Shown: piece by piece, positions 49,680 to 61,160 of the stretch
How the letters are laid out: each line of letters opens with the position of its first letter
Position numbering within the stretch: the stretch's first letter is position 1
Origin: Hypericum androsaemum
Taxonomy: Eukaryota; Streptophyta; Magnoliopsida; Malpighiales; Hypericaceae
DNA length: 64,000 nt
Direction of reading: 5' to 3'
Assembly: GCA_963995505.1 (NCBI GenBank)
Contig: OZ023194.1
Location: 14,814,428 to 14,878,427 of the forward strand
Notes under the pieces: model-generated
What the model was told of the DNA's origin: nothing
What the model saw: the letters and a program-made list of their open reading frames with translations, nothing else
Database searches by the model: none
Made by a program: the position numbers and the translations under genes

Positions 49680-50095
49680 TTGTGTTCCAACTTTGGACGT
49701 TTGTAATTCGGTCGAATATTGACTTCAAACATATTTTCGATATTCTTATGCTTCGGATTTAGAGAAGTCTTAAACTAAAAAATTGTAGATATACGTCTCA
49801 CCTTCGCAAAAAAACTTGAATCAACTCAATCGGACGCCAGAATAAGAAGTTGTGGCTCCCCAACCAAAATTTGTCCCCGTAACTCGCTCGACTATTAAAT
49901 TTAAATATATTTTCGACATTCGTACACTCTAAATTTTGAGAAATTATAAACTATAAAGTTGTAAATATACGTCTCACCTTCACAAATCAACTTGAATCAA
50001 CTCAGTCGGACTCCGGGATAAGAAGTTGTGGCTCCCCAACCAAAACTCGTCCTCGTAACTTGCTCGACTATTGATTTCAAACGTATTTTTGACAT
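49680..50095. repeat. two-copy tandem repeat, about 178-bp period
   Basis: Two copies share atatacgtctcacctt, aacttgaatcaactca, taagaagttgtggctcccca, and the ending ctcgactatt. The second copy starts about 178 bp after the first. Probably part of a larger unclassified repeat that runs from about 49450 to 50430. Confidence 0.75.
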
Positions 50096-51187
50096 CCATT
50101 TGTAGCTTGATTTATTTTTTTATAATTTTGTATTCTAACTTTGTAATCTTAATTTTGTTATTTTATTTTAATTTTTTTCTTTTTATAATTATAAACATAT
50201 TATTTTGTATATTTATTATAATTTATATGTAAACATAAATTAAATTATAGATAATATGTGGATGAGAGAAATTAATTATTTATTTGGTGAGTAGATTGGA
50301 TGAGATCGCCAATAAAGATGGTAAAATATTGGGTTGGATTGGGTTTGATAGAATAGTAATTTGATGAGAGATAAATTAATTATTTATTGAGGAAGCGAAT
50401 TGGATCCGCTCGCCAATAAACATAGTCTAAGAAATCGTTATTTTTATATTAAACTTATATAGGATATATGAGATTTCAATAATTTTTCCTACTTCGTATT
50501 AAACATTCTATGTTTTGATCTTCCGAATAAATAAGATTTTATTTTTTATTAAGATTTCAGTCTTCTTTATAAAATTTAGTTTCCTTCATAGATTTTATTG
50601 ATTTTTTAAAAGATATGAAATTTCCTTAGCTTTCACTTTTTCACTTTTTCGTACACAGATTAGCTAGTTTTTTTCCATCATTGCAAAGTTCAGTTTCTCT
50701 CACATATCATACATAGCTAATATATACATATAATTTAAACTATTAAAGAAGATAAGTCGGTGGAAAAGGACGTTTCACCGACCACAGTGGTAGCCTTACA
50801 CAACGTTTCATGTTCATGTTGAACTAGAAAAACACTTCCAAACCCCCATAATTTCCAGCCAATTCGAATTAATTAAAGTTGGCGAAACGATTTCAGTGTC
50901 GAACGAACAACAAACAAGTCCAATTGTTATGTAATTTTATAGTTTATTTTAGGTGAAATATACTTTCTTGGTGTTGCTTAGATTGGAAGTAAATGATGTT
51001 AAACCAAATGACATTTTATAATCCAAGAAAACTTGTAGTTTGTTCAAGAAAGTTTGTTGGAACTATTTGATATCAAATATTTATTAAATTGATTAATGCA
51101 AATTTATAACTTTTTAAACTCGAATTAACATAGACTAAATGTTTGTTGTGCACATGTAACTCAACTAAAAACATTAGGATGATAGGG
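50096..51187. other. AT-rich intergenic region
   Basis: No gene seen. Two similar pieces (ttaattatttattt.ttg..gag, then gattggat.. or gaattggat..) recur at 50265-50310 and 50375-50410. Confidence 0.3.
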
Positions 51188-51737
51188 TATTTTTAAGGGT
51201 AAATTATATCATTATTCTCTGTAATTTTAGATATTCTCGGGTCGATGTCTCAAACTGATTCCCGTAATTTTCCCCCCTGTGACCAAGATGTACAGCTGCC
51301 TGCTACAACTATTAACTTGCTCTCCAAGATACAATTCGGCACGTTCCATCCACGAGGAGAATATCATGGCTCCACCAACTCAACAACCCAGAATCCTAAT
51401 TGACTTTTTCTTCCTTGTAACGTATACATAATTAATTATTAGTGCTCCCTAGTTTATAGCTAATTAGTTCAGTTTTGGCATTATATATAGTTGTAATATC
51501 CCTGGAATCAGTCAAGTGATTTACGGAGATCATTACACCAACTCAATCAAATTCCTTCCACTTATATTTTTCTTCACTCCTAAACCCAAGCCCTCCACCC
51601 ACACCGGTTCAAATCCTTTCTATAATAAGCCTTCTTTTCTATAGTTACGGGCTTTTAGGGTTTCTGATCCTCGTTTGTTTTAAGGCTTCTCGGTTTTCGG
51701 GGATTTCGATTTACCCATTCTGGGTAGATTCTCGTCA

Positions 51738-51900
51738 ATGATTTCGTTATTATTGTTAGCCGGGGAGGCCGGGCAGGGGACGTTAACCGAGTTTGAGTCG
51801 ACCATCTCCAAGGACAGCTCCAAGGCCTCCATCCTCGGCGTTGTCGCCGACTGTCTGCTCTCCTCTCAGAATAGCACCGTTCAAACCAAAAAATCCCTAA
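51738..51900 (+). pseudogene. possible first-exon fragment, broken by transposon insertion
   Basis: An open frame starts MISLLLLAGEAGQG and continues TLTEFESTISKDSSKASILG VVADCLLSSQNS before running into the inner element's terminal repeat at about 51905. The upstream 200 bases look like a 5' UTR. No family recognised. The GC content is above that of the surroundings, as for captured gene sequence. Confidence 0.35.
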
Positions 51901-51904
51901 TAAA

Positions 51905-53035
51905 ACGAGAAAGGAACATAAAAATTACTCTCAAGTCTCTCGAATTTGCTTAAATATACTCAAAAAAATTTTCTGTTCACAAAATACATTTTGAAGCCCC
52001 TATTGTTTGCTTTTATTATACTTTCAAATCCCTGACGCATGTTAATAACACTTTTTTTTCATTTTTGTCATGGAAATGACAAAGGTACTACTAGAACTAA
52101 AAATTATAAAAATGTTGACATCATCTTTTCTTCTACAGCCTGTGACATCATCATCTTTTTCTACCTCAAATCCAAAACTAAATCAACTTTCTTCCTCTCT
52201 TTCCACTTGAGAGAGAAAGAGTAAATTCTCAAAACCAAAACCCTAGAAATCAAATTCAAACACAATCGATCCAAAAAGACAAATACTTACTCCGGCACTG
52301 CTCATCTTCTTCAAATCTGTCAATTGAAGTCCTCACCTAGAACAAGCCCTCACCTCGAATCTGTCTAACTAAATCTGTCAATTGAATCTAATTGTGTGAA
52401 TCAAAGACATCGAGACGAAAAAATGAATGGTGACCGACTCCATCATCAGCCTGGCTCTGTACAACGCAGACGGCGGCCACATGGAGATCGCCGACGAGGA
52501 GACCTGCTACTCCGGTGGCACACGTGCCGGCGTCGTCGCTGCTTAATAATTCTGCTTGTCGTCACCGGAGCCTGAGTCGTTCCCGAAATTTGGGCAGGAA
52601 GCCGATGCTGGAGAAGTCTTCGTCCTCGAGTCCAATCAATTTCTCTGCTTCTTCAACAACCCCGAGTCCTCCTCGCTCCACCCGTTCGTCTCCTCCTCCT
52701 CCGCCACCGACCCACCTACTGAAATCCCCCAAAGATTTGCTATTTTTTGGTGTTTCCAACGATCCAGTTGCATTTACGGTGTTATTGTTCATGACCTTGG
52801 GACCGGCGACGAAGAATCAGCTAGAGAAGAAGAGATGATGATGTCAGCGACTTTTTTTATTTTTTGTTAATGGGTATTTTCGTCATTTCAATGACAAAAA
52901 AAGAAAAAAATTTATTGAGGGACCCGAAAGTATAATAAAAGCAAACTAGAAGGACTTCAAAATATATTTTATGACAGGAGGAACTTTTGAATATATTTAA
53001 GCAAATCCAAGGGAGTTGAGAGTAATTTTCTCTTA
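51905..53035. mobile_element. inner Mutator-like element with coding-like cargo (Pack-MULE type)
   Basis: The left arm (about 51915-52075) and right arm (about 52870-53035) are inverted repeats sharing aaaattactctcaa, atttgcttaaatata, acattttgaag/atattttgaag and gtttgcttttattatacttt. Between them, 52430-52830 is GC-rich and coding-like: one frame reads TDSIISLALYNADGGHMEI then ADEETCYSGG and stops, and another reads GEVFVLESNQFLCFFNNPES. Opposing and shifted frames suggest captured, decayed gene pieces. No transposase seen, and no clear TSD. Confidence 0.65.
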
Positions 53036-53462
53036 ATTAATTAAACATTTTCTCAAACCGACGAGAAGGGTTTTCGAAAAGTGAAAGGAACATTATTTGA
53101 TTAGGGTTTTCCCCCAATTTTGTAATTGGGTCGATTATTTGATTTGTCAATTATTCGCAATTTTTGTCAAAGTTTCAATCTGAGTTTGGTTAAAGTTTTG
53201 GTAGGTATTATTTTTTGGGTTTGGATTGGTGTTCTTGAGTGTGTTCATGGTGTTCAAATAGTTAAAGAATGTGAGTTTTTCTTTTTTTTATTTAAGGGTA
53301 TTTTGGTCATTTCTATGACCAAAAAATGGATGCTAACTTCAGCCGGGGACCTGAGAGTATCTAAAATTAAACACAGAAGACTGACGATTTTTTTTAAACC
53401 AAGGGACCCGCGGGGGAGGATGACCAAACACCAAAGATAAATGAGTAATTTATCCTATTTTT

Positions 53463-54290
53463 GGATATCTTATTATTTCTAGGTTGAATAAATGCGGAGG
53501 AATACTTGTAGTGGATCAGATCAATGACATGACCTCTTTTATACAAAGATATTGACATTCTGACCCCTTTTAAGTTTTAATAATATATTTTTTCCCTGAG
53601 TAAAGATTTGAGATTTAACGCGGTCCATTGCGTTCCAATGGCCGATTTTTATAGGCACTTTCTTCCCCGTTCTAATATTCTATTTAAGATGACGAGATCA
53701 ATCACTTATTAAAAAATTCAAAAGTTACAATATCGGCTCTTTGCCGATTCGAGCATCCAGATCACTTTTTTTACCGGTTCAAACCAAAGCCCACGACCAA
53801 AATGCTTCCCCTTATCTTGAATTGGTCATCCTAAATTGGTCTCATCACGATCGATTTAACAGTTTAAGAACCAGTGCTTACAATTAATAGCCCCAATATA
53901 TTTAAATTTGCCGCGTATGCTGAGTCAATATCTTGTTCTGGGTGATAATGGTGGGTCGTTGTCGGATTCTTTAATTGTTTCCATTACGCTATATCACCTG
54001 CCCAATTTAAGCATCTTAATTAACTACACGCTCCTTAATCAGTTGCGTAGTCATAATGAGCTCTTTTCGAAAAAAGATGGAAGCATATGTAGAGTGGTCG
54101 GCGTTGCTAGCTAGATGACAAGAATCAATATTTATATCGATCATCAATTACTATTATAAGTATATGATATCTGATATACCATGGAGCTATCGGAACAGGT
54201 AGATGCAGGTTCTTAGGTTCCCGGAAGGGATGGAATTTTAGGTCTCACATTTATTGTGAAGAAAATTGCAGCTGCGGATACTTTGTCTAA
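53463..54290. other. intergenic, nothing recognised
   Basis: AT-rich DNA. The open frame at 53908-54114 (+) has no recognisable features. Confidence 0.3.
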
Positions 54291-56200
54291 GGTGCACGAG
54301 GATGTGATGAGTGTATAAACGCTCATGTTTTGTTATGTGTTTCATATGTGTTTAGTCGTATTTTCGTTCGTTTTCGTCTTGTCCTATTGAGTCTTTTGTC
54401 ATTTCTATGTGTTTGAGTCTTGGAGTGTACTTCTACCCTTTGTCGTGTTTTGTGATAGGAAGTGAAGCTCAATGAAGGTCGTTGAAGGAGTGATTTTGAG
54501 TGACCATGTTGCAAGAGCCACAATTTCTTCTTGAGCATCAGATTATATCAAATGAGATATCGTTGGAAAGCATGAAGAGAGATCTACTTTTTATCTTCTA
54601 TAGTCGAGGCCAAATTCGAAGCAGAAGAGGGTCAAAAATGGTAAATACAAAGATGTGACAAAGCTATGCAGCCCAACTTGCGGCCGCAAGTCGGGCAGAT
54701 TAGAGCTCTCAAATCAAAATAATTGGCGGACGCAAATTAACTGGCGGTAGCCAGTTCCCGCAATGTCAGCTTATTTCGACTTCCTATTTTGTTGGGTATT
54801 CGACATGTTTGGGTTTCTTACGACTTGTGTTCTCCTGTTTCTACCCCCAACCCTAAATATATTTATTTTCCTTATTTTAAGCCTCCTGTGATTGGCTATT
54901 AGGACTTCTTATTTAGGTTAACTTCTTCTAGATTTTTTTATTCTCTAGTTAGATGTGTGGCCATATATATGCCATTAGCTTTTAGGTTTTTATAGACATT
55001 GTGCTAGCGACTTTGAGACCTATTTTCTGATTAATAAAGGAGCACGATTCCAGTTAGCTAGGGGAAGGAGATTGGCAAGGCTTGATCATCACGACTAAGC
55101 TTTCTCTATCTCTACCTTTATGTTAATTTATATCATGTTCTTCGTTAATCTATCTTACTTTGTTAACATGCTTAGCGAGTACATATCTTGTGAGTGCGAT
55201 GCCCTAATTATGTGATTACTTGACTATGTTGGGCTATGGTTTGTTTATTTCTCGTATTAGTTGTCAATTAATAATCGTAATACATAATCTAACCTGATCA
55301 CTTAGATTATGATGTTAGTTAATGATAATAGACTGGAAGATATTAGAATCAACGGAAGAGTCAATTATGCATTAATGAGGAATCTTGATACTAAGGGATA
55401 ACCCGCTAGGAGTTAACTTCATAATTGAATTTAGTTTAGTTCTCGGTCTAATTTATGAGTGGAAGCGTTGGTTAGTAATCGTGAACTACTTTAATTTAGT
55501 TTTATCATATTAATGAGCAAAAATGTTTAGGAGATGCACTAGAACACTCCGGGTACTATTTAGAGCTTCATAAAAACCATAATCTCGACATAGATAGGTA
55601 GTCCATAAGGGTATCGTGCTCATTTGTCTCTACTCAATCACAACTCTTTTATTTACATTCCCTGATTTTATTTATTTTCGTACAACTTGTTTACTCTCTT
55701 ACAATTTGGTTACCACGTTACAAATAATTGATTGTCTAGATTTCGTTTTTCAATTCTCAATTTGAAACCCTACATCCTATTATACTATTTGTTTGTGCGT
55801 TTGATTGTTCTCAATTTCTCGTATATCAGGATGGTTGGTGGTCCTCCACCCCAGCTTTTTTGCTTAGGTATATTGGCCGAGACCTGCCACCCTTACCTGA
55901 TTACCTTTTTTTATGGGAGGTTTAAAGATGATTCTCTTTATTTCTTTTTTGTTTTCACTTTGTAGGACGTGTAGTGTTAATGTGATATTTGTGTTCTTTT
56001 TTCGTATTACTGATTTTTACCAATGGGTTTTTTACAGAGACGTGCTGCTGCAATATTGTACAATCTAATATGAGGGAGAGGTTTAGACGCCTTTGCTCGG
56101 TGCACGGATTCTTAGATGTAGTTAACATTATTGCTAGAGTGTAGGTGGTTCTTAATGAGATAACTTGAGTATAGATAGTCTATCTAAGAGTATGACATAA
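54291..56200 (+). mobile_element. probable LTR-retrotransposon LTR/leader region
   Basis: The stretch reads like a plant gypsy-type LTR with leader. It has a T-rich promoter side with gaaggagtgattttgagtg wording, a perfect 16-bp palindrome ACTTGCGGCCGCAAGT at 54676-54691, a polyadenylation-like taataaaggagc at about 55034, then a mixed leader to an ATG-started frame near 55830 (MVGGPPPQLFCLG) that ends quickly. No gag, protease or polymerase was found, and no matching second LTR is in the window, so the call rests on style. Confidence 0.35.
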
Positions 56201-57170
56201 CATTTGTTCTCGCTTTTTATTTATTAATAAAGTACGAATTATTAAAAGAACAATAAATGATATCTGATACATGTCTCTCGCATGCATCGGTATTCGATGA
56301 CCTGCTACGGGGGGAAGATTTGATGGGGACAAGGATAGTCCCCAAGTTTGGGGACTAAAGGAGATGCGGTGGCAGTCTAGGTATTAATAAGTTTTTAAGG
56401 GTAATTTAGGAAAACAACTCTTCACCAAAAACTGGATTAAAAATTAAGGAAATTTCAAAAAAGGGAAAACATAATCACCAATAAATGTGGAGGAGTCTTC
56501 AACTTCCTGTAACCAATATGAAAAACCCTACCAGCCACTTTATCAGTAAACTAAATTTCCTAAATCAAAGAATCCATTGGAGCTCTTTGAAGGTTACGGG
56601 AAAAAAAGGTTGGCATATTATTCTAGTATTTTTAGCATTCTACGTGTATTTTTTTCCTTTAAAACCAAATCTTCTTCGTCTTTGAAGGTACTGAAGGTAC
56701 GTGTATATTTGGTTTTGACGTCTGAGTAATTTTAGATTTTCATATGCAACGGCGAAAATGGAAGAAACCGATTCTGAAACATACACGATTGATATTCTTT
56801 TGGGTGAAAAATCATAGTGATGAGGAGGACCCAGAAATTGGGTAGAGGATGGAATGAATTAATGGGTGACAACATTCTCACGTCTATGTCCTAGGGATCT
56901 TTGGTGTTCTTGTCTGGAATTAATTAATTAATTAATTGGGTGTTCTTGGTTGAGGTTGTTGTTAGGAGACTTGAAGGAGAGGCCAAGATGTGGGTGACGC
57001 TGGTTCCTGGGTTACAGTTGGCTTTATTGTTATTGGTTTTCACTTATAGTGCTATTGGTTTTCAGATTTATTGATACTAGTTTTGGACAGTAGTGCTATT
57101 GGTTTTGAGATATATTGATATTGCTTATAACATGTAGTTCTTTTGTTTTAAGCTTTATTTGTTTCAGATT
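56201..57170. other. intergenic, nothing recognised
   Basis: Mixed DNA leading into the repeat array, including a short (ttaa)n run at about 56920. Sporadic gctattggtttt wording from 57045 is the ragged start of the array. Confidence 0.35.
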
Positions 57171-58935
57171 TTTAATTATCATATAAGTTTGACTGTGTAT
57201 CGATATTAGTTTTTAGTCTGTGATGATGTTGGTTTGCATATGTGTTTATATTGGTTTGACGCTGTGTACATATTGGTTTCAGACTGTTATCATCTAGGTT
57301 TGCGTATGTATCGATATTGGTTTTTAGTATGTGATGATGTTGGTTTGCGTATGTGTTTATATTGGTTTGACTATTTGTCGATATTGATTTTATCCTGTGC
57401 TGTTGTTGGTTTGTGTATGTGTTCATATTGGTTTGATGCTGTGTAGATATTGGTTTCAGTCTGTTATCATGTAGGTTTGCGTATATGTTAATATTGGTTT
57501 GACTATTTATAAATATTGGTTTTATCCTGTGCTATTTTTGGTTTGCGTATATATTGATATTGGTTTGACCCTGTGTACATATTGGTTTCAGTCTGTTATC
57601 ATGTAGGTGTGCGTATGTATCGATATTGGTTTTTAGTATGTTATGATGTTGGTTTGCGTATGTATTTATATTGGTTTGACTATTTGTCGATATTGGTTTT
57701 ATCCTGTGCTATTGTTGGTTTGCGTTTGTGTTGATATTGGTTTGACGCTGTGTACATATTGGTTTCAGTCTGTTATCATGTAGGTTTGCGTATGTATCGA
57801 TATTGGTTTTTAGTATGTGATGATGTTGGTTTGCGTATGTGTTTATATTGGTTTGACTATTTGTCGATATTGGTTTTATCCTGTGCTGTTGTTGGTTTGC
57901 GTATGTGTTGATATTGGTTTGACGCTGTGTACATATTAGTTTCAGTCTGTTATCATGTAGGTTTGCGTATGTATCGATATTGGTTTTTAGTCTGTGATGA
58001 TGTTGGTTTGCGTATGTGTTTATATTGGTTTGACGCTGTGTACATATTGATTTCAGTCTGTTATCATGTGGGTTTGCGTATGTATCGATATTGGTTTTTA
58101 GTATGTGATGATGTTGGTTTGCCTATGTGTTTATATTGGTTTGACTATTTGTCGATATTGGTTTTATCATGTGCTGTTGTTGGTTTGTGTATGTGTTAAT
58201 ATTGGTTTGACTATTTGTAAATATTGGTTTTATCCTGTGCTGTTTTTGGTTTGCGTATATGTTGATATTGGTTTGACGCTGTGTACATTGATATTGGTTA
58301 TAGGCTGTATTGATATTGGATTTTACGTATATTGATAATGGTTTTTACCTGATATGATATTCGTTTTTAGCTGTAATGATATTAGTTTTCGGCTAATATG
58401 ATATTGGTTTAAGCCTGATACGATATTGATTTTGGGCTGTACTAATATTGGTTATAAGTTGTATTGATATTGATTTTCACGTGTATTGATATTGGTTTTT
58501 CACGTGTATTGATATTAGTTTTAAGCTGTATTGATATTAGTTTTAGCCTGATATGATACTGGTTTTAGGCTTCAGTGATATTGATTTTGAGCTGTAGTGT
58601 TATTGGTTTACGGCTGTGTTGATATTGGTTTTGACGTGTATTCATATTGGTTTTAACGTGTATCAATATTGATTTTTAACTGTATTGATATTGGTTTTAA
58701 AGTGTATTGATATTGGTTTTGAGGTGTGGTGATATTGATTTTAGACAGTATTGATATTAGTTTTAACGTGCATTAGTATTTGTTAGTAGCTGTAGTAATA
58801 TTGGTTTTTAGCTGTATCGATGTTGGTTTTGGGCTATATTGATATTGGTTTTTTGATGTAATGCTATTGGTTTGTAACTGTATTGATATTGGTTTTTTGC
58901 TGTAGTGAAATTAGTTTTAACGTGTATCGATAATG
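57171..58935 (+). repeat. 22-bp tandem repeat array with about 177-bp higher-order units
   Basis: A monomer of about 22 bp with the core gatattggttt is repeated some 80 times. Between 57290 and 58090 eight-monomer blocks recur almost unchanged: the phrase atcatgtaggtttgcg appears near 57288, 57466, 57599, 57775, 57952 and 58064, spaced 178, 133, 176, 177 and 112 bp, that is 8, 6, 8, 8 and 5 monomers. From 58300 to 58930 monomers are more diverged and show no higher order. The long open frames across it are by-products of the repeat. Confidence 0.93.
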
Positions 58936-58970
58936 ATTGTATGGTATTGGGGTATGCATACTAACAAAAC

Positions 58971-59248
58971 TTGTTCAGATCAAAGCATGGATGGAAACAC
59001 AACAAGTCGATGATGACCAGACAACATCCAAAGCATTGGGTAAATGTATAAAGAAATACGAGAATCCAAACAAGTCGAGAAAGATAGTGAAAAACAGTTG
59101 TGAGGTTGGTCGTGAAAAATCAATGTCAAAGCACCAACAAATGAAACATAAGAAAAAAAATAGTTGTACTAATGTGTGGAACCAGGAGACAATACCCGAG
59201 AAAAATTATTTAGACATAGACTTGAATCGACCACTCAGCTATTTATGA
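58971..59248 (+). CDS. small basic ORF between opposed repeat arrays, possible last exon
   Basis: An open frame follows an acceptor-like ttgttcag at 58971-58978: IKAWMETQQVDDDQTTSKAL, a Lys-rich middle (MKHKKKNSC) and the ending YLDIDLNRPLSYL. The codon pattern is non-repetitive in contrast to both flanks. It could be the last exon of a transposon-encoded or captured gene. Family not recognised and no upstream exon was found. Confidence 0.35.
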
Positions 59249-59379
59249 ACTTTGCAAATTGTAAAGAGCATAAGATTGTCCAAAAGTTGAATGTTGCAAC
59301 CGTCTATTGCTAAACTTGACATCATGTTATTAATTGAAATTTGAGAATATTTTATCTTCAGTGATATTAGTACATACTC

Positions 59380-60030
59380 AAATCAATACCAGTACATAAT
59401 CAAACCAATATCTGTACATAATCAAACCAATATCCGTACATACAAAAATCAATATCGGTAGATACTCAACCCAATATATGTACATAATCAAACCAATATC
59501 CGTACATACTCAAACCAATATCTGTACATAATCAAACCAATATCTGTACATACTAAAATCAATATCGGTACATACTCAAACCAATATATGTACATAATCA
59601 AACCAATATCTGTACATACTAAAACCAATATCAGTACATACTCAAACCAATATATGTACATAATCAAACCAATATTTGATATTGGTTTTAAAGTGTAGCG
59701 ATATTGGTTTTGATGAGTAAAAGATATTAGTTTTTAGCTCTAGGAATATTGGTTATCCGATTTGGACATCTCATATGCATTCGAATATATGTTTTGTAAT
59801 GTACCAATATCATTATAGACGGATACCAATTTCATTCATCAGGTATACCAATGTCAATACACCTAAAAACCAATATCAATATATCCTCAAACCAATATCA
59901 AAACATCTAAAAATCAATATGATTACATCTAAAAACCAATATCAATTCATCTAAAAACCAATATCACTACATCGTCAAACCAATATTAATACACCTAAAA
60001 CCCAATATCAATACACCTAAAAACTAATAA
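59380..60030 (-). repeat. 22-bp arrays in inverse orientation
   Basis: From 59380 to 59675 a 22-bp unit gtacataatcaaaccaatat is repeated about 13 times. A short forward-oriented piece (gatattggtttt) follows at 59677-59760, and 59860-60030 again has the inverse unit accaatatcaatacacctaa. The core aaaccaatatc is the complement of the array at 57171-58935, so the region can fold back on itself. Confidence 0.85.
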
Positions 60031-60700
60031 AATTCTCACATATCATAAAGAAAATTAACCCCACGAAAGAAATGGGCAACCACAACAAAGACCTATAAAA
60101 CTCGACCTGCATCAGTTAACTGTTATTATTCACAATCTTAAAGGCCAGCCATCCAACAACACACAATAGAAACGCAAAATGACTAATTCTCCACAAACGT
60201 CTATTTTGCATCTAATAACAAAATACAAATGGATACTAAGACGCAAATGTTCTAGATTTCAATCTTCATTATCCATTACAGACACAAAAATGGTTTTCAC
60301 CAACAATAAAAACTTGAAAAGGTAAAGGAGCACATAGCAATACACAGTGGCTACTAAAACGTAACAACATAAGCTTCAATTTAGAACAGTAGCACCAAAC
60401 TACACGAAGAAGTAGGTGATCAGACAATAACACTCGAAAGTCAGCCTCAGACTCATTTAAGTTAGCACGATATTGCAACAACTCAAACCAAAACAATCCC
60501 AACAGCAACAAGATGATCGATTGCAGTCGTCATGAGTTACAATTACCAAAAAATTAGTCCTCATAGTTAAAAGCCATCTCCAGCAGAAAAAATATCATTT
60601 CAACATCCTACCAAAAAGGCGTAAAAGTAACAAATCTGCCCCCAAAACACAAAACTTCCTCGGCACCATTCTTCAGCAACTGCGAGTCACATCCTCCATC
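60031..60700. other. intergenic, 3' flank of the S29-like gene
   Basis: No gene recognised. Possible 3' UTR of the minus-strand S29-like locus in its right part. Confidence 0.35.
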
Positions 60701-60703
60701 CAT

Positions 60704-61090
60704 TCAAAGATACTGCAATTCAATTCACAACCGAGAACATATCAAATCAAAACACATGCATCCACCTTCCTTAAACAACAAACTATATATAAATATATAC
60801 ATATATTTTCTAAAAATAATAAAAAGGAAAAAGAATGAAAAGAAAATAAGGAAACCTTGATGAAGCCGATCTCCTTGGCGTTGCTGCGGAAGCACTGCCT
60901 GCAGCACATGAGCCCGTACTTCCTGATGATACTGTACGGGTTCCCGCACACCTGGCTACCACACCTCAACACCAATTCTAGTACAATTAGAACAAAAGCG
61001 ACATCGGGATGAGAACGAAATGACAGATACGCGAGAGTTTTACCAAGTGCGAGAGCCGGGGCCGTAGTTCTTTGGGTGCGAGATGGAGAG
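60704..61090 (-). pseudogene. RPS29: ribosomal protein S29 (uS14) gene copy lacking its start
   Basis: Minus-strand exons: part of exon 1 (61083-61044) encodes [13 protein letters not shown]; exon 2 (60955-60856) encodes [33 protein letters not shown]; exon 3 (60712-60704) encodes Tyr-Leu-stop. Splice borders and phases are intact, and both zinc-binding CxxC pairs (CQVC and CRQC) are kept. The normal first eight or so residues (an MGHSN-type start) are absent: upstream DNA continues open in frame only to a TGA and has no ATG. S29 is a 56-residue, zinc-binding protein of the small ribosomal subunit. The last residue pair is YL instead of the usual YR. Retained introns mean a DNA-level, not retro, copy. 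It could be expressed only as part of another transcript. Confidence 0.82.
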
Positions 61091-61160
61091 GTCGCCGGGT
61101 ATGGTTGACTTTCAAACATGAACGCGAGGAGAAGGAGATGAGATGGAGAGGTCGCCGGTA
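61081..61160. repeat. short direct repeat at the broken 5' end of the S29 copy
   Basis: The phrase gatggagaggtcgccgg followed by tatggt occurs at about 61083 and again at 61141, 58 bases apart. The first copy overlaps the point where S29 homology stops, so the repeat may mark the breakpoint or a slippage event. Confidence 0.6.

Larger units (their letters stand above)
51197..53455. mobile_element. Mutator-like element of the same tip family as 31479-45568, containing a second element
   Basis: The left tip GGGTAAATTATATCATT and the right tip (other strand) GGATAAATTACTCATT are followed on both sides by taattttagatayt and ctcrggtc. A TATTTTT direct repeat flanks it (51188-51194 and 53456-53462). 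A promoter and leader-like stretch (51500-51730) and an open frame from 51738 (LLLAGEAGQGTLTEFESTIS) are cargo of unknown origin, interrupted at about 51900 by the inner element. Confidence 0.6.

Noticed and set aside
57171..60030. CRISPR-like regular repeats
   Set aside because: The 22-bp units are contiguous and diverged with no spacers of unique sequence, and this is a plant nuclear region. It is a tandem satellite-type array.
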